NCBI GenBank assembly: GCA_014655195.1
Contig: BNBH01000013.1
Location: forward strand, 1 to 64,000
From: Streptomyces cellulosae
Lineage (GTDB): Bacteria; Actinomycetota; Actinomycetes; Streptomycetales; Streptomycetaceae
Reading direction: 5' to 3'
Length of the DNA: 64,000 bases
Shown here: in pieces, positions 45,176 through 53,194 of the stretch
Layout of the letters: the number at the start of each line of letters is the position of its first letter
How positions within the stretch are numbered: position 1 is the stretch's first letter
Program-made: the position numbers and the translations under genes
The notes under the pieces: generated by a model
Seen by the model: only the letters and a program-made list of their open reading frames with translations
The model's database searches: none
Told to the model about the DNA's origin: nothing

Positions 45176-45555
45176 GGTCGTATCCCTCCGTGTGCGGCTC
45201 GAGACGTACTGGTGAGTACGTCCTCTTCCGGAGGACAGCATGACCCAGTTCACGGGTCCCGGCGGACGGCCTCGGTGTGACCTGCGTCAAATATTCGTGT
45301 CGGGATTCCGGCGTCCGAATGTCCATGCGAGGGCGCAGTATGGCAGCCACATCGCCGAATTGAGTGGTTTTGCTCGCGTGCGTTGCCCAAGCGATGCCTA
45401 CTGATGTTGGTCATCGGGGTCCGCCATGCGGGATAATGGCCTGGAAGCAATGTGTTCGATGCCGGTGGCGTGTGTCCTGCTTCAAGGACCGCAGGTGCCC
45501 TTCAGTGGGCCGTCGGCTTAGACGGTTGAGCTGGGTTTCAGGAAGGGGAACGAGC
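45176..45555. promoter_or_regulatory. Divergent intergenic region, hydratase / DUF3117
   Basis: About 380 bases without a convincing gene. It is less G+C-rich than its surroundings and has a weak promoter-like pair TTGGTC (45407-45412) and GATAAT (45432-45437), 19 bases apart, about 120 bases upstream of the DUF3117 start. Near the hydratase start is an imperfect repeat around ACGTACTGGTGAGTACGT (45209-45226). No hairpin riboswitch class is recognised. Confidence 0.4.
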
Positions 45556-45723
45556 ATGGCGGCCATGAAGCCGCGGACGGGTGATGGCCCGCTCGAGGTG
45601 ACCAAGGAGGGGCGGGGCATCGTCATGCGCGTTCCGCTCGAAGGCGGCGGTCGGCTCGTCGTCGAGCTGACCCCGGACGAGGCCGACGCGCTCGGCGACG
45701 CCCTCAAGAAGGTCGTCGGCTGA
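45556..45723 (+). CDS. DUF3117 small protein
   Basis: A 55-residue protein MAAMKPRTGDGPLEVTKEGR then GIVMRVPLEGGGRLVVELTP and DEADALGDALKKVVG. It is a highly conserved actinobacterial family (DUF3117) of unknown function; the M. tuberculosis homologue is Rv1211, at the same place after tagA. ATG preceded by AGGAAGGGGA. A terminator follows within 25 bases, so it is monocistronic. Confidence 0.88.
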   Translation: MAAMKPRTGDGPLEVTKEGRGIVMRVPLEGGGRLVVELTPDEADALGDALKKVVG

Positions 45724-45745
45724 CGCGCAAGCGACCATACCCTTT

Positions 45746-45783
45746 CAGCCGCCCCGGTGCCGCACGCGGTGCCGGGGCGGCTG
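45746..45783 (+). terminator. Terminator after the DUF3117 gene
   Basis: A stem of 12 perfect pairs (45746-45757 with 45772-45783) extended by a further 4 pairs after two mismatches, followed by TTT. It lies before the converging methyltransferase gene. Confidence 0.7.
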
Positions 45784-45837
45784 TTTGCGCACACGTCCGG
45801 GGGAACCGCCCTCGGAGAAGTGCCGCGAAACCGCAGG

Positions 45838-46470
45838 TCACCGTTTGACGGCGCACAGCAGCCCGTCCCCCACGGGCAGGAGCGACGACACCAGCTCCTG
45901 GCTCTCGCGAACGGCCCGTACCAGCTCCCGCAGCCGCAGCACCTCCGTCGGCTGGGGGCCGGAGTCCACGGTGCGTCCGTTCGCGAAGACGCCTTCGAAG
46001 GCGACCAGGCCTCCAGGGCGCAGCAGACGCAACGATTCAGCGAGATAGTCCTGGTACTCCTGCCGGTCGCCGTCGCAGAACACCAGGTCGTAGCCCGAGT
46101 CCGCGAGACGCGGCAGCACGTCGAGCGCGGGGCCGGGGATGAAGCGGGCCCGGTTGCCGGCGAAGCCGGCCTCGCGGAAGGCCTGCCGGGCCGACTGCTG
46201 GTGCTCCGGCTCCTGGTCGACCGTCGTCAGCACCCCGTCCGGGCGCATGCCGTGCAGCAGATGGATCCCCGACACGCCGCAGCCCGTGCCGATCTCCGCG
46301 ACCGCCTTGGCGTCCACGCTGGCGGCGAGCAACCGCAGGGCCGCGCCCGTGCCGGGCGACACCGAGCGCAGGCCTGCCTCGCGGGCCCGGTCGCGGGCCC
46401 AGCTCAGCGCCTCGTCCTCGGCGACATAGGCGTCGGCGAACGCCCAGCTCGTCTGCCGGTTGGCGGTAAT
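45838..46470 (-). CDS. SAM-dependent O-methyltransferase (probable ATT start)
   Basis: A 210-residue class I O-methyltransferase (Methyltransf_3/24 type): KAVAEIGTGCGVSGIHLLHG is the SAM motif I, DGVLTTVDQEPEHQQSARQA motif II, YDLVFCDGDRQEYQDYL motif III. The homologue in M. tuberculosis is Rv1220c, divergent from sigE as here. Start choice is unusual: between the upstream in-frame stop and the SAM domain there is no ATG, GTG or TTG; conserved-looking sequence TANRQTSWAFADAYVAEDEA begins directly after an ATT at 46470, preceded by AGGAGAGGGTC. A GTG at 46362 would delete this region. I therefore infer ATT initiation. Confidence 0.8.
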   Translation of the reverse strand: MTANRQTSWAFADAYVAEDEALSWARDRAREAGLRSVSPGTGAALRLLAASVDAKAVAEIGTGCGVSGIHLLHGMRPDGVLTTVDQEPEHQQSARQAFREAGFAGNRARFIPGPALDVLPRLADSGYDLVFCDGDRQEYQDYLAESLRLLRPGGLVAFEGVFANGRTVDSGPQPTEVLRLRELVRAVRESQELVSSLLPVGDGLLCAVKR

Positions 46471-46697
46471 GACCCTCTCCTGTCCCCGTGGTTGCCTGGG
46501 CGTGACTGTATCCGTTGGCGTCGGGAACCCGCAGATGGGACCAGTCGTTCAAAGGAGAAGAGAGAGACGCGTGCCGGGAAGGGGGGCGAGGAGTGGACGC
46601 GGACGCCGAGCAAGTGCGGGCGCAGTCGTACGAGCCGTGCCGGCCCGAATCAAATTCTCGTAAAACCGCTTATCCGGAGCTAACGGGCGAGGTGGCT
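46471..46697. promoter_or_regulatory. Promoter region of the ECF sigma factor gene
   Basis: About 230 bases between the divergent methyltransferase and sigma factor genes. The 60 bases before the sigma ATG are unusually A+T-rich for this genome (around TCAAATTCTCGTAAAACCGC), typical of a regulated promoter. The sigma frame itself stays open upstream to 46515 with other possible starts. Confidence 0.45.
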
Positions 46698-47471
46698 ATG
46701 GTAGGGGCTCCACTGGACACCACCAGAGCCGACAGGGGAGGTGCGGCTGCGCCTGTGGATCGCGCAGGAGTGCTGCGGCGCTTCCTCGGATCGGCGGGCA
46801 GGCCGAAATCCGTGAACAACACCGCTGCTGACCATGACCGCGCCGGCGACCCGGCCCAGACCGCGACCTTCTCCGGCGACGCGGACGGGCAGGCGTGGAC
46901 TCCGCCCACGTGGGAGGAGATCGTCAGCATGCACAGCGGCCGGGTCTACCGGCTCGCCTACCGTCTCACGGGCAACCAGCACGACGCCGAGGACCTCACG
47001 CAGGAGGTCTTCGTCCGTGTCTTCCGCTCCCTGTCGACGTACACGCCGGGCACCTTCGAGGGCTGGCTGCACCGCATCACCACGAACCTCTTCCTGGACA
47101 TGGTCCGCCGCAAGCAGCGCATCCGCTTCGACGCGCTCGGCGACGACGCGGCCGAGCGGCTCGCCAGCAAGGAGCCGTCGCCGCAGCAGGTCTTCAACGA
47201 CGCGCACTTCGACGCCGACGTCCAGCAGGCCCTCGACACGCTCGCCCCGGAGTTCCGGGCCGCCGTCGTCCTGTGCGACATCGAAGGACTGTCGTACGAG
47301 GAGATCGCGGCCACCCTGGGGGTGAAGCTCGGCACCGTCCGGTCCCGTATCCACCGCGGCCGTTCCCAGCTGCGCAAGGCCCTCGCGCACCGTTCGCCCA
47401 AGGCGCGCGCGGACCGCCCCTCCTTCGTGCCGCGTGTCCCCGCACTGGGGGGAGGGGGCGCGAGCGCGTGA
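46698..47471 (+). CDS. ECF sigma factor, SigE-like envelope stress regulator
   Basis: A 257-residue sigma-70 family ECF factor. Region 2 (VYRLAYRLTGNQHDAEDLTQ, then EVFVRVFRSLSTYTPGTFEG and WLHRITTNLFLDMVRRKQR) and region 4 (LAPEFRAAVVLCDIEGLSYE, then EIAATLGVKLGTVRSRIHRG) are intact. A roughly 75-residue N-terminal extension precedes region 2. It overlaps the anti-sigma gene by GTGA. The neighbours (methyltransferase, anti-sigma, HtrA, TatB) match the M. tuberculosis sigE locus (Rv1220c-Rv1224). It should not be confused with S. coelicolor sigE of the CseABC system. The ATG at 46698 is preceded by GGTGGCT; upstream in-frame starts cannot be excluded. Confidence 0.85.
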   Translation: MVGAPLDTTRADRGGAAAPVDRAGVLRRFLGSAGRPKSVNNTAADHDRAGDPAQTATFSGDADGQAWTPPTWEEIVSMHSGRVYRLAYRLTGNQHDAEDLTQEVFVRVFRSLSTYTPGTFEGWLHRITTNLFLDMVRRKQRIRFDALGDDAAERLASKEPSPQQVFNDAHFDADVQQALDTLAPEFRAAVVLCDIEGLSYEEIAATLGVKLGTVRSRIHRGRSQLRKALAHRSPKARADRPSFVPRVPALGGGGASA

Positions 47472-48334
47472 GCAGTTCACTGCCGAAGTCCCCCGAGGGG
47501 CACCTCGCGGAGCATCATCTGGGAGACCGGCTCGCCGCCCTCGTGGACGGCGAACTCGGTCATGACGCGCGTGAGCGCGTACTGGCGCATGTCGCCACCT
47601 GCGCCAAGTGCAAGGCGGAGGTGGACGAGCAGCGCCGCCTGAAGAACGTGTTCGCGGCCGCCGCGCCGCCGCCGCCCTCCGAGAGCCTCCTGGCGCGCCT
47701 GCAAGGGCTGCCCGCCGGAGGCGGATTCGGTGACGGCGGCTCACCGCTGGGCGGCTCCTCGCTGCCGGGCGGCTCCACTGCCGGAGTCTTCGGGGCACGG
47801 CGCGGCGAGCGCTTCGAGTTCGCCTACGCGCCCGTACGGCGCCACCAGCCCGCGGCCGCCCGGCCGTCCTCGCGCGGGGTGCGGCTCGCGTTCGTCGCCG
47901 CCGGCGCGGTGTCGCTGGCCGCGATCGCCCTCGGTGGCGTCTCCACGGTCACCCCGGTCGACGCGGAGACGCGCGGCCAGGGCAAGGGGAGCAACGTGAC
48001 ACCGGCGCGCACGCAGGGCGCGGGCGCGGCCACCACACCGGACTCCCGGCGCCGTGTCGGCCCGCTGCTCGGCCAGGTGGCCGGCGGCCAGAGCGCGCTC
48101 GGCTCGGGCCCCGTCGTCCCCACCGGCATCGCGGCCCCGCTGCTGCCGGGCATCCCGTCGCCCTCGCAGGGCGGCGCCACGGCGGTGTCCCCGCACATAC
48201 GCCCGCTGAACTCGGCCCCGCCGTTCGGACTGAGCGCATGGGCGTCCGCGACCGGGCTGAAGAGCCCCGGCCTGGTCACGGCCGCGCCGTCGCCTTCCCC
48301 CTCACCCACTCACGGCGCACGGACCGCCCGCTGA
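47468..48334 (+). CDS. Zinc-binding anti-sigma factor (RseA-like)
   Basis: A 288-residue membrane anti-sigma factor. The N-terminal zinc anti-sigma motif is ARERVLAHVATCAKCKAEVD (HxxxCxxC), preceded by LGDRLAALVDGELGHD. A single membrane helix (GVRLAFVAAGAVSLAAIALG, near 140-160) and a long Pro/Ser/Gly-rich exterior tail follow. It would hold the adjacent sigma factor at the membrane until released. GTG start overlapping the sigma stop (GTGA). The exterior tail is long compared with RseA of mycobacteria. Confidence 0.83.
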   Translation: MSSSLPKSPEGHLAEHHLGDRLAALVDGELGHDARERVLAHVATCAKCKAEVDEQRRLKNVFAAAAPPPPSESLLARLQGLPAGGGFGDGGSPLGGSSLPGGSTAGVFGARRGERFEFAYAPVRRHQPAAARPSSRGVRLAFVAAGAVSLAAIALGGVSTVTPVDAETRGQGKGSNVTPARTQGAGAATTPDSRRRVGPLLGQVAGGQSALGSGPVVPTGIAAPLLPGIPSPSQGGATAVSPHIRPLNSAPPFGLSAWASATGLKSPGLVTAAPSPSPSPTHGARTAR

Positions 48335-48484
48335 CCGGGCCCCTGCGCGGGGGCGCGCGAACCTGATTAGATTCCGGGTGGCGCGCCCATGCCCACTACG
48401 GCCGGGCGCCGAGCCGGGCTCCACCGCACGGGCGGACCGGAGCACGGCGCCGACGATCCGTGCCGGTCCAGCCGTGGGGAGAGC

Positions 48485-50428
48485 ATGAACGAGGGGAAGC
48501 CGGTCACGCCGGGGTCATCCGAAGGACCCGACGGCGACTTCGAACTCGCCCGCCCCCGACGCCCGGACGGCGACTACGAACTACGGCACCCTCTGGCCAC
48601 GGCGGCTGCTCCGTCACCGACGGACGGCATGTCCGACGCCGGCGCGGCAGCCGACTCGGGGCGCCGGGGCGGCACGGCGGATGCTGCCGGGGCAGGGCCG
48701 GTCGCGGAACCCGCGCCCGCCGGACGGGAGGCCGGGACCGCGACGGGAGCGGCGCAGGCCTCTGGCGCGGGTACCGAGCACGCGGTGGACGGCGCCGCCG
48801 GTCACGGCGCGAGCGTCTCCGGCGGGCCCGCCGACGCGGATCCGGCCGACGCCGCATCGGGCGCCGGGGCCCGCTCAGGTGCCGGCGACACCGTCCCCGT
48901 GCCGGGCGCCGAGACGACCGCCTCGAGCCCCGGCGGCGCGCCTGCGCCCGGGGCAGCCGCCCCCGCGGCCACCTTCGTGCCAGGAGCTGACGCCTCCCCG
49001 GCGGCCCCCGCGCCGGCCGCCGACACCCTCGCCCACCCCCAACCCCTCCACGACCCCGACCCCTACAGCACCCCGCCCTACGGTGAGCCCGGGCCGTGGG
49101 CGCCCGCGCCGCCTGTGCAGCACCCGGCGGCCACCCCGGCGCACGGTGTGGCCGTGGGCGTGCCCCCGGTGGTGCCCGAGGCCGGTCCGGCCGCCTCTCC
49201 GGCTCCCGTCGCCGCCTCCGCCGATCCCTGGGCGCGCTACGACCCCTGGGCCGCCCGGGTGGCCGTCGCACCGTTGCAGCAGGCCGATGCCGTCGAGGAG
49301 GACGTGAAGCGGCGGCGGAGTCGCCGCAGGCGGACGCTCGTCGGCGGGGCCGTCGCCCTCGCCCTCGTGTCCGGCGTCGCCGGCGGTGTCGTCGGCGTGC
49401 ACCTGGAGCGCAACGGCGGCATAGGCGCCGTGGAGCTGCCGCAGGCCGGTGTGGAGGCGCCCGACCGGGACCCCGACAGCGTCGCCGGGATCGCCGCGCA
49501 GGCGCTGCCCAGCGTCGTCACCCTGCACGTCAGCGGCAGCGGCAGCGCCGGTACCGGCACCGGCTTCGTGCTGGACGACCGGGGCCACATCCTCACCAAC
49601 GACCACGTCGTCGAGCCCGCCGGGGAGAACGGCGACATCACCGTCACCTTCCACAGCGGCGACACCGCCGAGGCGACCGTCGTCGGCCGGGACAGCGGCT
49701 ACGACCTCGCCGTCGTACGGGTCAAGGGCGTCCGCGGACTCACCCCGCTGCCGCTCGGCAACTCCGACAACGTGCGGGTCGGCGACCCCGTCGTCGCCAT
49801 CGGCGCCCCCTTCGACCTGGCCGGCACCGTCACCTCCGGCATCATCAGCGCCCGCGAGCGGCCCATCACCGCCGGCGGCGAGAAGGGCGACGGCAGCGAC
49901 GTGTCGTACGTCGACGCGCTGCAGACCGACGCGCCCATCAACCCCGGCAACTCCGGCGGCCCTCTGCTCGACGGCAAGGGCCGGGTGATCGGCATCAACT
50001 CGGCCATCCGCTCGGCCGACGGCGGTCTTGACCCGGAGGGCGGCCAGTCCGGCTCCATAGGGCTCGGCTTCGCCATCCCGATCAACCAGGGCAAGCGGGT
50101 CGCCGAGGAGCTGATCGAGACCGGCAAGGCCACCCACCCGGTGATCGGCATCACCCTTGACATGGAGTACGGCGGCGACGGCGCCCGCGTCGCGGCCGAG
50201 GGCGGCGACGGCGGCCCCCCGGTCACCACCGGTGGCCCCGGCGCCAAGGCGGGCATCCGCCCCGGCGACGTCATCACCAAGGTCGACGGCCGCCCCGTGC
50301 ACTCCGGCGAGGAACTCATCGTCAAGACCCGCGCCCACCGCCCCGGCGACCGGCTGGAGCTGACCCTGGAGCGGGACGGCGAGGAACGCACGGTGTCCCT
50401 GGTGCTCGGCTCCTCCGACGGCGGCTGA
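48485..50428 (+). CDS. htrA: HtrA/DegP-type membrane serine protease
   Basis: A 647-residue membrane-anchored protease. Residues 1-270 are low-complexity Pro/Ala/Gly-rich cytoplasmic sequence, with DGDFELARPRRPDGDYELRH near the start repeating itself. A basic KRRRSRRRR cluster precedes the membrane helix (TLVGGAVALALVSGVAGGVV, near 282-302). The trypsin-like domain has the triad: His in LTNDHVVEP (near 372), Asp in SGYDLAVVRV (near 405) and Ser in NPGNSGGPL (near 487). A PDZ domain (GPGAKAGIRPGDVITKVDGR) ends the protein. Downstream of sigma and anti-sigma genes it fits a surface-protein quality-control role in envelope stress. Confidence 0.9.
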   Translation: MNEGKPVTPGSSEGPDGDFELARPRRPDGDYELRHPLATAAAPSPTDGMSDAGAAADSGRRGGTADAAGAGPVAEPAPAGREAGTATGAAQASGAGTEHAVDGAAGHGASVSGGPADADPADAASGAGARSGAGDTVPVPGAETTASSPGGAPAPGAAAPAATFVPGADASPAAPAPAADTLAHPQPLHDPDPYSTPPYGEPGPWAPAPPVQHPAATPAHGVAVGVPPVVPEAGPAASPAPVAASADPWARYDPWAARVAVAPLQQADAVEEDVKRRRSRRRRTLVGGAVALALVSGVAGGVVGVHLERNGGIGAVELPQAGVEAPDRDPDSVAGIAAQALPSVVTLHVSGSGSAGTGTGFVLDDRGHILTNDHVVEPAGENGDITVTFHSGDTAEATVVGRDSGYDLAVVRVKGVRGLTPLPLGNSDNVRVGDPVVAIGAPFDLAGTVTSGIISARERPITAGGEKGDGSDVSYVDALQTDAPINPGNSGGPLLDGKGRVIGINSAIRSADGGLDPEGGQSGSIGLGFAIPINQGKRVAEELIETGKATHPVIGITLDMEYGGDGARVAAEGGDGGPPVTTGGPGAKAGIRPGDVITKVDGRPVHSGEELIVKTRAHRPGDRLELTLERDGEERTVSLVLGSSDGG

Positions 50429-50589
50429 CCCTCCGACGACGGCCGGGCCGCCACCCCTCCGACGCCTCCGGGACGCCGGGACGGTACCGGTGGTGCGGGA
50501 GGTCCGGGTACCGTGGACCCGGCCCGGACCACGGAGGGCGACGACCGGCACCGAGGGCCGAGGACCGAAGGCATCGCGAGGAGCTTCAG

Positions 50590-51024
50590 GTGTTCAATGA
50601 CATAGGACCGCTCGAGCTGGTGACGCTCATCGTCCTCGCCGTGCTCATCTTCGGTCCGGAGAAGCTCCCCAAGGTCATCCAGGACGTGACCCGCACGATC
50701 CGGAAGATCAGGGACTTCTCGGAGAGCGCCAAGCAGGACATCCGGCAGGAGCTGGGCCCGGAGTTCAAGGACTTCGAGTTCGAGGACCTCAACCCCAAGA
50801 CGTTCATCCGCAAGCAGCTGGACAACGACGACCTGGGGCTGAAGGAGATCCGCAACGGCTTCGACCTGAAGAAGGAGATGGCCGAGGTCACGGACGCCGT
50901 CCACGGGCGCGACACCGACCCGTCCCCCTCGCCCGCCGCCCCCGGCGGCCGGGTGGACATGGTGAAGAAGCCCGAGACGCCGGCCGCCGACGACCGCCCG
51001 CCCTTCGACATGGACGCCACCTGA
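50590..51024 (+). CDS. tatB: Twin-arginine translocase subunit TatB
   Basis: A 144-residue TatB: MFNDIGPLELVTLIVLAVLI (one short membrane helix), the FGPEKLPK hinge with the characteristic Glu, an amphipathic helix, then a coiled region (DFSESAKQDIRQELGPEFKD) and a charged tail. It forms the receptor with TatC for folded Tat substrates, which are numerous in Streptomyces. The GTG start follows GAGGAGCTTCAG. tatA and tatC are not nearby, as expected for actinobacteria where tatB is linked to htrA. Confidence 0.93.
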   Translation: MFNDIGPLELVTLIVLAVLIFGPEKLPKVIQDVTRTIRKIRDFSESAKQDIRQELGPEFKDFEFEDLNPKTFIRKQLDNDDLGLKEIRNGFDLKKEMAEVTDAVHGRDTDPSPSPAAPGGRVDMVKKPETPAADDRPPFDMDAT

Positions 51025-51246
51025 CCGGTCCCCAGGCGTGCGCCGGCGCGTACGTGACGCGTTTCATACTCCACCCGAGCTGCGGACGGCCTGATACGGG
51101 CGCCCGAACGCCCCACGCGCCGGGCGGTTTCCCTGCCCCTGGCCGCAGGATGGTTATGCTGCCGAGTTGTTGTGCGGAACGGACGAGTACGCCCGAAAGG
51201 GGGGCGGGCCGCCCGGTCCGACGAGAGCGAGGAGGCGTCCGGGCAC
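51025..51246. other. Intergenic region between tatB and the hypothetical gene
   Basis: 222 bases. No strong hairpin. Possible promoter elements for the next gene are not well defined; an AGGAGGC lies 12 bases before its ATG. Confidence 0.3.
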
Positions 51247-51921
51247 ATGGAGACGACGAGTTCGGCAGTCGCGCAGGCGCCGGCCGCGGAGGACGGACAA
51301 CCAGTCCCCTCCGCCCGGCGTACGGTCGACGGCTACCTGCGTGCGCCCTTCCCGTGGTACGGCCTCGACGAGGCCTTCACGGGGCGGCGCTGGCTGATGC
51401 AGGTCGGCCTCTCGGCCGACGGGGCCGTGGAGCACGGATCGGTCGGGCACGGTGACGAGCCGTCCGTCCGCAGCGAGTTCGGGGCCGGGGGAGACCAGGA
51501 CGCCAAGGAGAAGTTCGCGGTCGTGGTGACCGTGGCGGCCAACCCGGTCCGCCGCAGCGCCGACGGCACGGGCCTGCTGGAGGCCACCTCGGTGTCCTCC
51601 GCCGCCTGGCTCGCCGGCGTGGGGCTGCTGTCCTTCACCTGGCCCGGCCAGATGGACCACACCCTGCGCGACGACTGGCTGGAGCAGCAGACGGAGACCG
51701 CCTGGGTGCTCGCGGACGACCTGGAGGGCGAGGACTGGTCGACGCTGTCCCTGCCCGTGGACGGCGTGCCCACGCCGTTCCACTACCGCGAGTCCGAGTA
51801 CGGCTGGGTCCTCGCCGGTTCCACCCAGGCCGGCGTCCACGTGGGCGCGTACGGACGGGGGATGAGCGCGTACGGGCTGGGCTTCGCCGTGGTGAAGGAC
51901 ATCGCCGCCTACCAGGGCTGA
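51247..51921 (+). CDS. Hypothetical protein
   Basis: A 224-residue protein without signal peptide or membrane segments. Features are a disordered N-terminus, RRTVDGYLRAPFPWYGLDEA, then FTGRRWLMQVGLSADGAVEH and a mixed alpha/beta C-terminal half ending AYGLGFAVVKDIAAYQG. I do not recognise a family. The AGGAGG is rather far from the ATG at 51247, but other starts in frame (51172) look less likely. Ends beside a duplicated sequence and a strong terminator. Confidence 0.7.
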   Translation: METTSSAVAQAPAAEDGQPVPSARRTVDGYLRAPFPWYGLDEAFTGRRWLMQVGLSADGAVEHGSVGHGDEPSVRSEFGAGGDQDAKEKFAVVVTVAANPVRRSADGTGLLEATSVSSAAWLAGVGLLSFTWPGQMDHTLRDDWLEQQTETAWVLADDLEGEDWSTLSLPVDGVPTPFHYRESEYGWVLAGSTQAGVHVGAYGRGMSAYGLGFAVVKDIAAYQG

Positions 51922-51926
51922 GCGAG

Positions 51927-51976
51927 CCCGCCCGGGAACGCCTGAGGGCGCTCCCGCCCGGGAACGCCTGAGGGCG
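51927..51976. repeat. Tandem 24-bp direct repeat
   Basis: The 24-mer beginning CCCGCCCGGGAACGCCTGAG and ending GGCG occurs exactly at 51927-51950 and 51953-51976, two bases apart, immediately after the stop. The second copy supplies part of the left arm of the terminator; the first could pair with the same right arm. Confidence 0.85.
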
Positions 51977-52006
51977 CCGTCCGCCGTGGACGGCGCCCTC
52001 AGGCGT
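51964..52006. terminator. Strong bidirectional terminator
   Basis: A perfect 19-bp stem (51964-51982 with 51988-52006) with a 5-base loop, between two converging genes (the hypothetical protein and mrp). Confidence 0.88.
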
Positions 52007-52017
52007 GTGTACGGGCC

Positions 52018-53151
52018 TCAGAACTTGTTGCGCGGGGTGATTCCCAGGGACATGCCCGACAGGCCGCGCTGACGGCCTCCCAGCTTGCCCGCGATGGACC
52101 GCAGCGCCGAGCCCGCCGGGGACTCCGGGTCGGACAGCACCACGGGCTTGCCCTCGTCACCGCCCTCGCGCAGCCGCACGTCGATCGGGATGGCGCCCAG
52201 CACCGGCACGTTGGCGCCGGTGGTGCGGGTCAGGCCCTCCGCGACGGTCTGGCCGCCGCCGGTGCCGAACACGTCGACCATCTCGCCGCAGTGCGGGCAG
52301 GGCAGCCCCGACATGTTCTCGACCACGCCGACGATCTTCTGGTGCGTCTGCACGGCGATGGAACCCGCGCGCTCGGCCACCTCGGCCGCGGCCTGCTGCG
52401 GGGTCGTGACGACCAGGATCTCCGCGTTCGGCACGAGCTGCGCGACCGAGATCGCGATGTCGCCGGTGCCGGGCGGCAGGTCGAGCAGCAGCACGTCCAG
52501 GTCGCCCCAGTACACGTCCGCCAGGAACTGCTGGAGCGCGCGGTGCAGCATCGGGCCGCGCCACACCACGGGCGCGTTGCCCGGGGTGAACATGCCGATG
52601 GAGATGACCTTCACGCCGTGCGCCGACGGCGGCATGATCATGTTCTCGACCTGGGTGGGACGGCCGTCGGCGCCCAGCATGCGCGGCACGCTGTGGCCGT
52701 AGATGTCGGCGTCCACGACACCGACCTTCAGTCCGTCGGCCGCCATCGCCGCCGCCAGGTTCACCGTCACCGAGGACTTGCCGACACCGCCCTTGCCGGA
52801 CGCCACCGCGTACACCCGGGTGAGGCTGCCCGGCTTGGCGAAGGGCACCTCGCGCTCGGTCTGGCCGCCGCGCAGGGCGCTCGCCAGTTCCTTGCGCTGC
52901 TCGTCGCTCATCACGTCCAGGGTCACGTCGACCCGGGTCACGCCCTCGACGCGGGACACCGCGTCCGTCACGCGCTGGGTGATGGTGTCGCGCATGGGGC
53001 AGCCGGAGACCGTCAGGTACACGGTGACCGCGACCGCACCGTCCGCACCGATCTCCACCGATTTGACCATCCCGAGCTCGGTGATGGGCCGGTTGATCTC
53101 GGGGTCGTTCACCGTCGCCAGTGCTTCGCGCACCGCGTCTTCCGTAGCCAT
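52018..53151 (-). CDS. mrp: Mrp/NBP35-family ATPase, iron-sulphur carrier
   Basis: A 377-residue P-loop ATPase (ApbC/Mrp). An N-terminal MIP18/DUF59 domain (MATEDAVREALATVNDPEIN, then VSGCPMRDTITQRV) is joined to the ATPase with deviant Walker A YAVASGKGGVGKSS (near residue 110), DADIYGHSVPRML and LLLDLPPGTGDI. CPHC in ENMSGLPCPHCGE (near 285) is the paired-Cys site for a bridging 4Fe-4S cluster in the dimer. The ATG at 53151 is chosen by the domain start. In M. tuberculosis, mrp (Rv1229c) also follows tatB. Confidence 0.92.
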   Translation of the reverse strand: MATEDAVREALATVNDPEINRPITELGMVKSVEIGADGAVAVTVYLTVSGCPMRDTITQRVTDAVSRVEGVTRVDVTLDVMSDEQRKELASALRGGQTEREVPFAKPGSLTRVYAVASGKGGVGKSSVTVNLAAAMAADGLKVGVVDADIYGHSVPRMLGADGRPTQVENMIMPPSAHGVKVISIGMFTPGNAPVVWRGPMLHRALQQFLADVYWGDLDVLLLDLPPGTGDIAISVAQLVPNAEILVVTTPQQAAAEVAERAGSIAVQTHQKIVGVVENMSGLPCPHCGEMVDVFGTGGGQTVAEGLTRTTGANVPVLGAIPIDVRLREGGDEGKPVVLSDPESPAGSALRSIAGKLGGRQRGLSGMSLGITPRNKF

Positions 53152-53194
53152 AAGGACGATGGTACGGCTCCCGGTACACCCGCCGGTAAGGACG

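Noticed and set aside
46362..46364. GTG at 46362 as the methyltransferase start
   Set aside because: It would remove about 36 residues that look like the conserved N-terminus and has no good ribosome-binding site, while the ATT at 46470 has one.
46698..47471. Assignment of the sigma factor to the S. coelicolor CseABC-controlled SigE
   Set aside because: There are no cse genes next to it. The neighbours match the mycobacterial sigE locus instead, so no gene symbol was given.
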